Of a stretch of DNA of 64,000 nt, positions 43,874 to 51,769 are shown piece after piece (the first letter of the stretch is position 1; every line of letters begins with the position of its first letter). The notes under the pieces were generated by a model, which was not told the DNA's origin, searched no databases, and saw nothing but the letters and a program-made list of their open reading frames with translations. The DNA is from DAIDKA01 sp049792815 (GTDB taxonomy: Bacteria; Pseudomonadota; Gammaproteobacteria; Steroidobacterales; Steroidobacteraceae): positions 12,825 to 76,824 of the forward strand of contig JBARBG010000136.1 of NCBI GenBank assembly GCA_049792815.1, written 5' to 3'. A program made the position numbers and the translations under genes.

Positions 43874-43938
43874 GAACTAGACGGTATAGTACCCAGGAAA
43901 TATATTTCTATCACACACAGTACCGTACTGTCTAGTAC
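43874..43938. promoter_or_regulatory. Inverted-repeat operator between DoxX operon and TetR gene
   Basis: GAACTAGACGGTATAGTAC (43874-43892) and GTACCGTACTGTCTAGTAC (43920-43938) are inverted copies, matching at 15 of 19 positions. They flank an AT-rich core containing AAATATATTT. The placement between divergent genes, one encoding a TetR protein, strongly suggests TetR-controlled divergent promoters. Confidence 0.7.
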
Positions 43939-43958
43939 CTGCCGTGAGGGCGATCGCG

Positions 43959-44615
43959 ATGAAATCCACCGAAGAGGGCCGCTCCGCCCGGAAGCACCGC
44001 GAGATCATCGAGGCGGCCACCGCCGTTTTTATGAAACAGGGGTACGAAGGGACCAGCATGGAACAGATCGCGGCCAAGGCCGGGGTGTCCAAGCAGACGG
44101 TCTATAAGCACTTTGCGGATAAGGAGAGACTATTTTCGGACATCGTTCTTGCAACCACCACCCAGGTGGATATGTTGGTGGCCCTCGTCGCCGGTCCGCT
44201 GACAGAGACGCGTGCGCTAAAGAAGGACCTCTCGCTGTTGGGCCGACAATTCGTCACCTCGCTCATGGAACCCCAACTACTTCGATTGCGGCGCCTCGTG
44301 ATCGCCAACGCCGATAAGATGCCGGAACTTGGCCGAACCTGGTATCAACAGGGGTTTGAGCGAGTGTTATCGACTCTGGCCTCCTGCTTCGGCGCTCTCG
44401 CCAAGCGCCAATTGCTCGAGCTAGAGGACCCGCTCCTCGCCGCTCACCACTTCGTCGGCCTGCTGCTATGGATTCCCGTGAATCAAGCGATGTTCACCGG
44501 AAATGATCAGCCCTACAGCAAGGTCGCGCTGGAGCGCTATGCCGATGCGGCGGTGAGCACATTCCTGGCTGCCTATGGCGCCGAAGCTACAGTCGCCGCC
44601 AAAGGGCACCGGTGA
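43959..44615 (+). CDS. TetR/AcrR-family repressor
   Basis: This 218-residue regulator has an N-terminal HTH: REIIEAATAVFMKQGYEGTS, then MEQIAAKAGVSKQTVYKHFA, then DKERLFSDIV. A helical ligand domain resembling the AefR-like C-terminal family follows. I chose the ATG at 43959, with GTGAGGG upstream. It is divergent from the DoxX/VOC/DUF4287 operon across the inverted repeat at 43874-43938 and probably represses both itself and that operon. The inducer is unknown. Confidence 0.92.
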   Translation: MKSTEEGRSARKHREIIEAATAVFMKQGYEGTSMEQIAAKAGVSKQTVYKHFADKERLFSDIVLATTTQVDMLVALVAGPLTETRALKKDLSLLGRQFVTSLMEPQLLRLRRLVIANADKMPELGRTWYQQGFERVLSTLASCFGALAKRQLLELEDPLLAAHHFVGLLLWIPVNQAMFTGNDQPYSKVALERYADAAVSTFLAAYGAEATVAAKGHR

Positions 44616-44691
44616 GATGCAGGTCCTTAGGAAAGGAAGAATCGTGGGCAGTCGTGCGGCGCGAGCTTGGGGTCAGAAACGCACTCTCATT

Positions 44692-45306
44692 TCAAATCTT
44701 TGCCGCGAACCAGGGCAAGCGGGTCGCTTCGAACTCTGGTAGCGCTTCGCAGCGCGCGGCGAGCGCGCTGAGAGTAGGGTAAGGACCGTCCTCGAGCGCG
44801 ACCGCCTCCCGCAGAAGAGCCCATACACAGGTGAGCGTGATGTCCGCCTGCGTAAGATGTTCGCCCACGAGCCATTTACCAGGACGCTGGCGGTGCCGCC
44901 GCTCGATCTCGCCGAGCGCACCGTGCATCTGGCTGCGACAGCGCTGCTCCCAGGGCTCGTGGCGCTTCTCGGGCGGACGGGCGATGCGTTCGTTTATCAG
45001 TTCACGCCCCTTCTCAGCCGCCGCGATCGCAAGTGCCATGAACTGCAGCACCTGCCGCCTCGGTATCCCGTTTGTTGGCACGAGGGCGCGCTCCGGGCCT
45101 ACCACCGAGTCGAGGTAATCGAGAATCGCCGCCGATTCGGTGAGGACCTCACCGTCATCGAGCACTAGGGTTGGAACCCGCCCGAGCGGACTGTAACTGC
45201 GAATTCTCGCGTGGTCTTTTCCCACTGACCAGTTCGCGTGCTCGAAGGCAAACCCCAGCAGCTTCATCGACACCGCGACCCGCCGCACGAACGGAGAGTC
45301 GAACAT
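44692..45306 (-). CDS. Glutathione S-transferase-like protein
   Basis: This protein of about 204 residues has a thioredoxin-fold N-terminal domain: MFDSPFVRRVAVSMKLLGFA, SPLGRVPTLVLDDGEVLTES (GSH-binding cis-Pro and Ser) and AAILDYLD. A helical C-terminal domain includes WLVGEHLTQADITLTCVWAL. I placed the start at 45306, where the fold begins; ATG 45351 would add 15 residues. Substrate is unknown. It is a single gene. Confidence 0.88.
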   Translation of the reverse strand: MFDSPFVRRVAVSMKLLGFAFEHANWSVGKDHARIRSYSPLGRVPTLVLDDGEVLTESAAILDYLDSVVGPERALVPTNGIPRRQVLQFMALAIAAAEKGRELINERIARPPEKRHEPWEQRCRSQMHGALGEIERRHRQRPGKWLVGEHLTQADITLTCVWALLREAVALEDGPYPTLSALAARCEALPEFEATRLPWFAAKI

Positions 45307-45602
45307 GCCTATGAGCAGGATGGCCACGGGCGCAATGTTATCAAATTGCATTTCGACAGGCTCAAACGCTGACAGTTGCGACAGTCAGCAGTGGAACCCG
45401 TACCGCCGAAAACAAGCATCCAACAAGGCGGCTGTCGACCACTGGCCGTCGCTGTCTTAAGTAAGCCGTGGGCGTTATCACGCGCAAATCTGTGACTCGC
45501 GCACGTAGAGAATGAGAAGTGCTGCATTAATCCACGATCGGTGCCCACGTAAGATCGGCCGGCCGATTTCGGACCTTACTGGTTTGTCGCAGGAGCATCG
45601 AT

Positions 45603-46712
45603 ATGCGTTGGGTAACATATTTAGCCGCAGTGGCCTGCATGGGCCTGAGTGCCTGTGGCGGCGTTGACAGCGGAATTGCGCAGGCCGTCACTAACGTCTA
45701 CAACGGCACGGCGTCGGTCGGAGACTTCCTGACGCTCAGCGTAAACTCGACTGACCATACCATCACGTATTCGAACCAGACGAATGGCGACAGTGGCACC
45801 GTTGCCTACACCGTCAATTCCGATGGCTCGTACGCAATCGCCGATCCCAACGGCAACCTCGTTACCGCCTATGAAGTTCCAGGCTACGCCCTGGTCGTTC
45901 AAGCGCAGAAGGCCGGACCCGACCATGCGACGCCGGCGCTGATCATCGCTGTCGAGTCCGGCCCAATCTCGCTATCCGCGTTCGAGGGGAACACCTACAA
46001 CTACATGCAGTTCCGCACGGCCTCTGGTGGGCTTGATGCCGGCTCGGTCTCGATTTCCTCCTCGGGCACGGGCAGTACCTCGAGCTACTGGCCCTTCGGC
46101 GCACTGAGCGCTATTAACGGCGGTCAGAGCGCGTACAACGCCGGTACCGTGCCGATCTCCTCGGCAGTCGCGGATGCATCGGGCACGTTTCTCACCCTCA
46201 CCAGTGGCTCGGGAACAGAAACGATCTTCGGGACGGCCAACGGCATGTTCCTTGTGGACACACCCAATGGCGCGATCTTCGGTTTGCAGCAAGCCGCCTC
46301 CAAGGCGTTCGATCCGAGCGTCGCGGGCACCTACCACTCGATTTACTATTCAAAGGCCAACGCCAGCACCGGCGCAGGAAACGTCGAGGTTGGCACGCCG
46401 AATCTCGGCAATGCGACCGTGACGATTACCGCGGGTGGTTCGGTCACTATTACAGATGCCAGCGGCACGGTGATGGCGCAGGGCACGCTGGCGGCAGTCG
46501 CCGACACGCCCTACCTGTTCGGCGGTTCTCCTTCCCTCTCCAATCCATGCAACGGCCTTTTCACTTTCCAGACCACGGCTGGAGCGTTGACTCAGGATGT
46601 GTTTGTGAGCTTCCTCGGCCATACGGTAATGTTCTCGTCATTCAGCGCCCAACTGCCGTCGGTCCCAGGCGAGACCTACAGCTACTTCTACGGCGTTGGT
46701 CTGACGCAGTAG
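45603..46712 (+). CDS. Large predicted lipoprotein, unknown
   Basis: This 369-residue protein has a lipoprotein signal (MRWVTYLAAVACMGLSACGG). The mature part is rich in Ser, Thr, Gly and Asn with many short beta strands (FLTLSVNSTDHTITYSNQ, ATVTITAGGSVTITDASG), suggesting a beta-sandwich or beta-helix surface protein. An AGGAG site precedes the ATG. No family was recognised. It is a single gene, with the S66 peptidase gene about 110 bases downstream. Confidence 0.75.
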   Translation: MRWVTYLAAVACMGLSACGGVDSGIAQAVTNVYNGTASVGDFLTLSVNSTDHTITYSNQTNGDSGTVAYTVNSDGSYAIADPNGNLVTAYEVPGYALVVQAQKAGPDHATPALIIAVESGPISLSAFEGNTYNYMQFRTASGGLDAGSVSISSSGTGSTSSYWPFGALSAINGGQSAYNAGTVPISSAVADASGTFLTLTSGSGTETIFGTANGMFLVDTPNGAIFGLQQAASKAFDPSVAGTYHSIYYSKANASTGAGNVEVGTPNLGNATVTITAGGSVTITDASGTVMAQGTLAAVADTPYLFGGSPSLSNPCNGLFTFQTTAGALTQDVFVSFLGHTVMFSSFSAQLPSVPGETYSYFYGVGLTQ

Positions 46713-46820
46713 GGCCACCTCCCTGGACCGCGCCGAAAGGCCAGTCCGGCAGTCGTATCGGGCCATGCCGCCGTGGCCGCTCTATGGAATACTGTCGCCC
46801 CGTGCATCGGAATTTCCATC

Positions 46821-47843
46821 GTGGCAATTAAACCGGAGCGACTTCGACCAGGTGATGTCGTTGCCGTTGTGTCCCCATCCTGGGGTGGTCCTGCACTGTT
46901 CCCTGCCACCTATGAGGCTGGCCTCAATACGCTCAGAAGCTTCGGACTGGTTGTGCGGGAATACCCATCAACGCGCGCGGCGCAGGCATCTGTCGAAGAG
47001 CGCGTGAGCGACATTCATGCCGCGTTCGCTGATAGAAGCGTTCGCGCAATAGTGGCCTCTATCGGAGGCGAAGATTCCGTTCGACTGTTGCCCAAGCTGG
47101 ATTCAAAGCTGCTCGCTGAGAATCCGAAAATCGTGCTGGGATACTCCGACACCTGCACACTTCTGGTCTACCTACGATCCTTGGGTCACGTGGCGTTTCA
47201 CGGCCCAAGCGTCATGGGTGGCCTCGCTCAAGCCGCATCGTACCCGGGTGCCTTCCTCGATCAGTTCAGATCGATTCTGTTTGGCATTGCCAGTACTTTC
47301 GAATACCTGCCGTTTGGTGTTGCTTGCGATGGCTACGAGGATTGGTCGAATCCGCAGAATGCCGCTCGAACCAAGCCCCTTGTTGCCGACAGAGGCCCGC
47401 GCGTGATTCAAGGGCAGGGCCTGCGGCGCGGCGTGCTATGGGGAGGCTGCCTGGAAGTTCTGGAGATGGTGAAGGGGACACCATGGTGGCCGCGACCCGA
47501 AGCCTGGCGAGACGCCGTCGTGTTTATCGAGGGGTCCGAGGAAGTGCCCCCGCCCGAACTGTACAGTCGGGTGCTGCGATCATGGGGCGCAGCAGGGAAC
47601 CTTGATCGAGTCGCGGCCCTGCTCGTCGGACGAGCGCGCGGCTACGACGAGTCCCGGAAGCAAGCGCTGGATGATGCCGTGAAGATCGCAATCAGTGTTG
47701 AAGCTCGTCGTCCCGATATGCCTGTAATAACCAATTGTGACTTCGGGCATACGGATCCCCAATGGATAATGCCGATGGGATGTATGGTCGAAGTGGACGT
47801 GCAGCGCAATCGGATCGCATTGACGGAGTCCGCGGTGATCTAG
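46821..47843 (+). CDS. S66-family LD-carboxypeptidase/MccF-like protein
   Basis: This protein of about 340 residues belongs to the S66 serine peptidases. It has KPERLRPGDVVAVVSPSWGG, IVASIGGEDSVRLLPKLD, the nucleophile Ser in LGYSDTCTLLVYL, FHGPSVMGG, the catalytic Glu in VVFIEGSEE and His in CDFGHTDPQWIMP. Members cleave L,D bonds in muropeptides or inactivate peptide-nucleotide antibiotics (MccF). The overall look is closer to MccF-like members. The start is uncertain (GTG 46821 or GTG 46773), with no clear ribosome site. Confidence 0.87.
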   Translation: MAIKPERLRPGDVVAVVSPSWGGPALFPATYEAGLNTLRSFGLVVREYPSTRAAQASVEERVSDIHAAFADRSVRAIVASIGGEDSVRLLPKLDSKLLAENPKIVLGYSDTCTLLVYLRSLGHVAFHGPSVMGGLAQAASYPGAFLDQFRSILFGIASTFEYLPFGVACDGYEDWSNPQNAARTKPLVADRGPRVIQGQGLRRGVLWGGCLEVLEMVKGTPWWPRPEAWRDAVVFIEGSEEVPPPELYSRVLRSWGAAGNLDRVAALLVGRARGYDESRKQALDDAVKIAISVEARRPDMPVITNCDFGHTDPQWIMPMGCMVEVDVQRNRIALTESAVI

Positions 47844-47855
47844 CGGCGCCGCGAG

Positions 47856-48194
47856 TCACCGTGACATCGGGGTTGCCGAGGGCAGGCCGGTAGCCAGTAC
47901 GATCTGCAAAGCCTCGCCGGGCTTGAATCCCTTTTTCACCAGCGCGTCGTAAAGATTCCGCTTGAAGGTCGCAATGCTGTCGGCAGTCTCTGGTTTTTCG
48001 GCGATTTTCAATTGGGCCTGAATCATAGCTTCTGACATTCGCCCCATCATGGGACCCAAGGCACCCAGTGCCGTATCCATGGCTTTCTGTGCTTCTTCAG
48101 GCGTGGGCCTCGGTCGCTCCGCCGGCGTCTGAGCCAATGCAACAGTGGTAACCAAGAGCAGCGCGGCGCAAGTTCCGATTCGCATGTAACGCAT
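47856..48194 (-). CDS. Small exported protein, unknown
   Basis: This 112-residue protein has a signal peptide (IGTCAALLLVTTVALAQT) and a helical mature part (EEAQKAMDTALGALGPMMGR, then KRNLYDALVKKGFKPGEALQ). A GGGGGG ribosome site precedes the ATG at 48194. It is leftward, converging on the S66 gene, and lies 142 bases from the next leftward gene. No family was recognised. Confidence 0.7.
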   Translation of the reverse strand: MRYMRIGTCAALLLVTTVALAQTPAERPRPTPEEAQKAMDTALGALGPMMGRMSEAMIQAQLKIAEKPETADSIATFKRNLYDALVKKGFKPGEALQIVLATGLPSATPMSR

Positions 48195-48336
48195 GATTCC
48201 CCCCAGAGTTATCGCAACCAGATAGACGTATGAGGGTATCAATATCGGCAACCGGATCAAACGCCGCGCGCCTCGCGTAACGTATGGCGAAGTTACATTT
48301 GGTAACAGTCGCCCTCCGGTTCTCTTGGCGGCTGCG

Positions 48337-49200
48337 TCACGGGGTGATGTCGCGCACCATCTGCCGTGCCATCACAGCACGCTGCGTCTTCGATTGCTGG
48401 TCAGTTGCATACACGGATTTGAGGAAGGCCTGATCCCAATCGGTCAGGCCGGCAGACGCAGCCTGAGGGTCTGCGTCGAACAATTTCAGAATGGTCGGCG
48501 TATCGCCCAGGTGCGCGTCAGGCTTGATCTGCGTGAGACCGACCATTGACACGTAGTCTGCGAACTGTCCGATGGTGAGCCCGTTCAGTCGTGCCTGATC
48601 GACGATCACGAAGACCCGAAAAAAGCCATACACGATGTTCAACTGGATGTGACTGTTGTCCTTGGGTCCGGCCACTACGGCCAACTGACCCCACGTATCC
48701 GACGCCCCCGTGAAGTACCAGACCCGTGCCGCGCGCGGGGTGTTGATGAAAGGCTCGACGACAGACTGGGGGGCGCCGTTGGGATCATAGCGCCACGTGG
48801 CGCCGTTAAAGATTCCAAGGCGAGTGTCATTGTGATCGTTCCATTGTTCCAGGAGCCCTTTCGGATCGGCGGTCACCACGACGAACAGATTCGGGCCGCA
48901 GGATTCACCGGCTACCCGCACGCCGGCTGCGCGCGCTATTTCCGAGATGCGTCCGAGTATGAATTCGTCCTCCTGCTGTGGCAGGCCAATCACCGTCGGG
49001 CACATCGGGGTGTCCCATCGCGCGAGTCCCTCGCCATTCGCGAGGAGTGCGATCTGGTTGACAAAATTCCGCACGATGGGCGCAAGGTTGAGGCGCTTGG
49101 CCGTCACAGTGATTTCTTGGAGCGCCTGCGCCGTCGCTTCGACGCTGACCGTCGCCGATGCGACGAAGGCCACAAGGAGCACCAGGACTCGAGTACGCAC
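48337..49200 (-). CDS. Exported hypothetical protein
   Basis: This 287-residue protein starts at GTG 49200 after GGAGAC and has a signal peptide (VLVLLVAFVASATVSVEATA). The mature part begins ALQEITVTAKRL, a short motif that also occurs at the N-terminus of many TonB-dependent receptors, but no receptor plug or barrel follows. It continues with an alpha/beta domain holding two Cys (TPMCPTVIG and GESCGPNLF). I do not recognise the family; similar sequences are probably restricted to related proteobacteria. Confidence 0.72.
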   Translation of the reverse strand: MRTRVLVLLVAFVASATVSVEATAQALQEITVTAKRLNLAPIVRNFVNQIALLANGEGLARWDTPMCPTVIGLPQQEDEFILGRISEIARAAGVRVAGESCGPNLFVVVTADPKGLLEQWNDHNDTRLGIFNGATWRYDPNGAPQSVVEPFINTPRAARVWYFTGASDTWGQLAVVAGPKDNSHIQLNIVYGFFRVFVIVDQARLNGLTIGQFADYVSMVGLTQIKPDAHLGDTPTILKLFDADPQAASAGLTDWDQAFLKSVYATDQQSKTQRAVMARQMVRDITP

Positions 49201-49335
49201 GGGATGTCTCCGGAGAAGAAGGAAGGCCCACCCGAGACTACGTTTCGATCCACAGACTTTAGCACTCGCCTAGCCAGTGTTCCGTTATCTAATGATTAAT
49301 GCTCGTTAACTCCATCCGCCACGTACACTACCGCC

Positions 49336-49896
49336 ATGCGCCATCTTCTGCCCTTATCGGCGACCCTGTCATTGGCTGCGGTACTGTGTGCTTGCAGCCC
49401 CCAGGCAATTCAACAGCAGGTGACTGGCTCGCTGCAGGTCAACAGCACCAGCGCGGCGAACGGCGCATTGCCGGAGAGATCTGGTTGCAGGGGCTCTGGC
49501 GTGTCGCCGCAGATCTCCTGGAGCGACCCGCCGCCTGGCACAAAGAGCCTGGCACTGATCATGGATGACGTGGACGCGCCCGTCGGGCACCTTCATCGGC
49601 ACTATTACGTACATTGGCTGGCATTCGACATGCCTGCCGACAGGCGCGATTTGAGTGAAGCCCTGCGAAGACAACCTCTGCCCGATGGCACGCAGCAGGG
49701 CAGGAACGACGCCCGTGAGTCCGGCTATTCGGGGCCCTGCCCGAACGCGGGATCAACGCACCACTATGTCATTTCGGTGTATGCGCTTGATAGCAAGCTG
49801 GGGCTGCCTGCGGACACCACCGGAGGACAGCTGCTGAGCGCGATTGATGGTCACATATTGGCGCGCGGTCAATTTCCTGTGACCTACACCCACTAA
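49336..49896 (+). CDS. PEBP (YbhB/YbcL-like) lipoprotein
   Basis: This 186-residue protein has a lipoprotein signal (LSLAAVLCAC) and the phosphatidylethanolamine-binding-protein fold: GSGVSPQISWSDPPPGTKSL, ALIMDDVDAPVGHLHRHYYV, HWLAFDMP, and GYSGPCPNAGSTHHYVISVY. The ligand-pocket residues Asp-x-Asp-Ala-Pro and Gly-Pro-Cys-Pro match the bacterial YbhB group. Biological role in bacteria is unclear. It is a single gene. Confidence 0.9.
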   Translation: MRHLLPLSATLSLAAVLCACSPQAIQQQVTGSLQVNSTSAANGALPERSGCRGSGVSPQISWSDPPPGTKSLALIMDDVDAPVGHLHRHYYVHWLAFDMPADRRDLSEALRRQPLPDGTQQGRNDARESGYSGPCPNAGSTHHYVISVYALDSKLGLPADTTGGQLLSAIDGHILARGQFPVTYTH

Positions 49897-49908
49897 CAGC
49901 GCGCCCCT

Positions 49909-50367
49909 TCAATCCTGCTTCGGATAGGTCGTCCCATCCCGGTGGCTGTAGCCGCTGGCGTCGGCGATCATGTCAATGTCCGGGTACGTGCAACGGTCCT
50001 GCGCGTCGGAATTTCCGATCTCGAGCACTTTTGCCGGTCGGTTGGATTTGTTCACCAGGTGATGACCATCGGGGTCGCCATGCCTGAAGGCGGCGCAGTC
50101 GCCGGCGCGTAATATTTCTTCGCCGGCGTCGGTGATCAGGGTCAACTCGCCATCCACCACCCAGACGAACTCGTCCTCATGGCTGTGCCAGTGACGCTGA
50201 CTGGACCAGGCGCCCGGCTCGATGACGGTCAGGTTGACGCCGAACAGGGTCAGCCCCGCATGGCGCGCCAGCCGCTGGCAGGATTGGCCGCTGCAGGCAG
50301 TGTCGAAGGGACGCGGATAACTACTGCCGGTCTGCGCGGGCACGCAGCCAAGGTCGATCGTCTTCAT
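49909..50367 (-). CDS. Cupin-domain protein
   Basis: This 152-residue cytoplasmic cupin has motif 1 in RHWHSHEDEFVWVVDGELTL (His-His-Glu metal site) and motif 2 in RAGDCAAFRHGDPDGHHLVN. It resembles the transcriptional-regulator-like or sugar-related monocupins of unknown substrate. The start overlaps the stop of the upstream DUF1801 gene by four bases, so the two are co-translated. Confidence 0.85.
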   Translation of the reverse strand: MKTIDLGCVPAQTGSSYPRPFDTACSGQSCQRLARHAGLTLFGVNLTVIEPGAWSSQRHWHSHEDEFVWVVDGELTLITDAGEEILRAGDCAAFRHGDPDGHHLVNKSNRPAKVLEIGNSDAQDRCTYPDIDMIADASGYSHRDGTTYPKQD

Positions 50368-50735
50368 AGGGTCTTGGCCTTTTTCCCCGATGCCTGCACG
50401 CGGGCCTTTACGATGCGTCGAATCAGCCCGTAAGGAATGGGTTTTTCGAATGGGAATTGCAGATTACCTTTGGGGCCCGCGTAGGGCTTCACGGCTTTCA
50501 TCAGGCTAAGGTCCCCGCGCACCGGAGGAAATAAGCCGATGTGCTTCTTGAAGGCCGCGAAGTAGACCAGGATGCCGTTCAGCCTGAGCGCGGGCATGCG
50601 ATAGCTGATGATTTCCTCGGCGTCCGGTGCGGCCGCTTTGACCGTTTGGCGAATCTTCCGCAGAACGACCTGAATCTCAGGCGCAAAAGCCGCGATGTAT
50701 TCGTCCACTGTTTCGGGTCTGGTTGGTGTCGGCAT
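50364..50735 (-). CDS. DUF1801/YdhG-like protein
   Basis: This 123-residue protein shows the DUF1801 pattern: TVDEYIAAFAPEIQVVLRKI, DAEEIISYRMPALRLNGILV, YFAAFKKHIGLFPPV and KGNLQFPFEKPIPYGLIRRI. The fold is known from structural genomics, without firm function. Its 3' end overlaps the cupin gene by four bases. It lies 21 bases downstream of the SDR gene, so all three leftward genes may form one operon. Confidence 0.88.
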   Translation of the reverse strand: MPTPTRPETVDEYIAAFAPEIQVVLRKIRQTVKAAAPDAEEIISYRMPALRLNGILVYFAAFKKHIGLFPPVRGDLSLMKAVKPYAGPKGNLQFPFEKPIPYGLIRRIVKARVQASGKKAKTL

Positions 50736-50756
50736 GAAGAATCCTCGCTCAAGCTC

Positions 50757-51563
50757 TCAGCCGCGAACGTTTATCGCATATCCGCCATCGACCGTGAGCT
50801 TCGCGCCGTTGATGTAGGCCGCGCGGTCGGAGGCGATGAACACGACAGCGTCGGCAACCTCGCGCATGGTGCCCCACCGGCCCGCGACGATGCCCCAGTC
50901 ACGACAGGTTTCATCGAGGAACTGCTGCTTGGGCAACTGGCGTTGCCGAGCAGCGTTCTGCGCCCAGTGTTCGCGCCATTCGGTGGCGATGAGCCCGGGA
51001 ATCACAGCGTTTACCGTGATACGCGCGGCCGCAAGGTCTGCGGCCAGATATGCAGTGGCGTGATTCATCGCCGCGTTGTTCAGGCCATGGGTCAGCGCGG
51101 ACGTGAGCACGCTTGAGCCTGCGATGCCGCTGATGTTGATGATGCGCCCCGTGCCGTCCGTGGGCATGCGGGGAATCATTGCCTGGGTCACGCGTAGCAT
51201 GCCGAGCATCTTGGTGTCGATGTCGTCGCGCCAGTCCGAATCCGGCCATTGGATCTGACGCTCGGGTCGTTTGATCGGGCCGCCGGCGTTGTTGACCAGG
51301 ATGTGCAACGGGCCGAGTTCAGCGCGGGCGCGTTCGACCGAGGACGCCACCGCTGCGGCGTCACGGATATCCGTCGGTAGCGCGAGCACGGCGATGCCCG
51401 TGGCGGCGCGTATTTCATTGGCTGCGGCCTGCAGCGCCGCCTCGGTGCGTGCCAGCAAGGCGAGGCGCACACCTTCTTCGGCGAGGCCGAGGGCAATGGC
51501 CCTGCCGATGCCTTTGCTGGCGCCGGTAATGAGCGCGGCGCGTCCCTTCAGTCCCAAATCCAT
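50757..51563 (-). CDS. Short-chain dehydrogenase-like protein lacking the Tyr/Lys pair
   Basis: This 268-residue Rossmann-fold SDR has the cofactor motif TGASKGIG (13-20), NNAG (91-94), NISGIAGS (143-150) and VNAVIPG. Aligning the helix after the catalytic Ser shows His159 and Asn163 where the YxxxK catalytic Tyr and Lys should be (HGLNN followed by AAMNHATAYL). The cofactor site appears intact, so it may bind NAD(P) but not catalyse the usual reaction. It probably heads an operon with the DUF1801 and cupin genes. Confidence 0.85.
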   Translation of the reverse strand: MDLGLKGRAALITGASKGIGRAIALGLAEEGVRLALLARTEAALQAAANEIRAATGIAVLALPTDIRDAAAVASSVERARAELGPLHILVNNAGGPIKRPERQIQWPDSDWRDDIDTKMLGMLRVTQAMIPRMPTDGTGRIINISGIAGSSVLTSALTHGLNNAAMNHATAYLAADLAAARITVNAVIPGLIATEWREHWAQNAARQRQLPKQQFLDETCRDWGIVAGRWGTMREVADAVVFIASDRAAYINGAKLTVDGGYAINVRG

Positions 51564-51647
51564 CTACAGTGTCTCCTCACTCTGTGACTTGGCCGGGTAT
51601 CCAACGAGCAGGCCAGGAAGCACGGCGGCGAGCAGGAGTTTTCGCAT
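51564..51647 (-). CDS. Tiny signal-peptide-like ORF
   Basis: A 27-residue frame (MRKLLLAAVLPGLLVGYPAK followed by SQSEETL) is preceded by GGGGAAAAAG and ends one codon before the SDR start codon. It looks like a signal peptide with no mature protein, so it is either a leader peptide, a truncated remnant or chance. Ribosome-site quality and the exact junction with the SDR gene make translation plausible. Confidence 0.3.
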   Translation of the reverse strand: MRKLLLAAVLPGLLVGYPAKSQSEETL

Positions 51648-51769
51648 GGGCTTTTTCCCCGGGGTCAGAACCTTGTGAAAGATAGCACGGGCGTGCAGCG
51701 GGCCAATTGCGGATGCCTGCCCCAGAGCGCCATGATGAGGCAAGTCGAGCGGGTGTAAGGTGGAGCGGC

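Noticed and set aside
45355..45389. TTCGACAGGCTCAA followed by a small inverted repeat, resembling dispersed intergenic elements
   Set aside because: Only one copy was noticed in the window, so a repeat family cannot be supported.
45554..45567. Palindrome ATCGGCCGGCCGAT upstream of the large lipoprotein gene
   Set aside because: It is a perfect palindrome, but GC-rich palindromes are common by chance in this composition and no regulator lies nearby.
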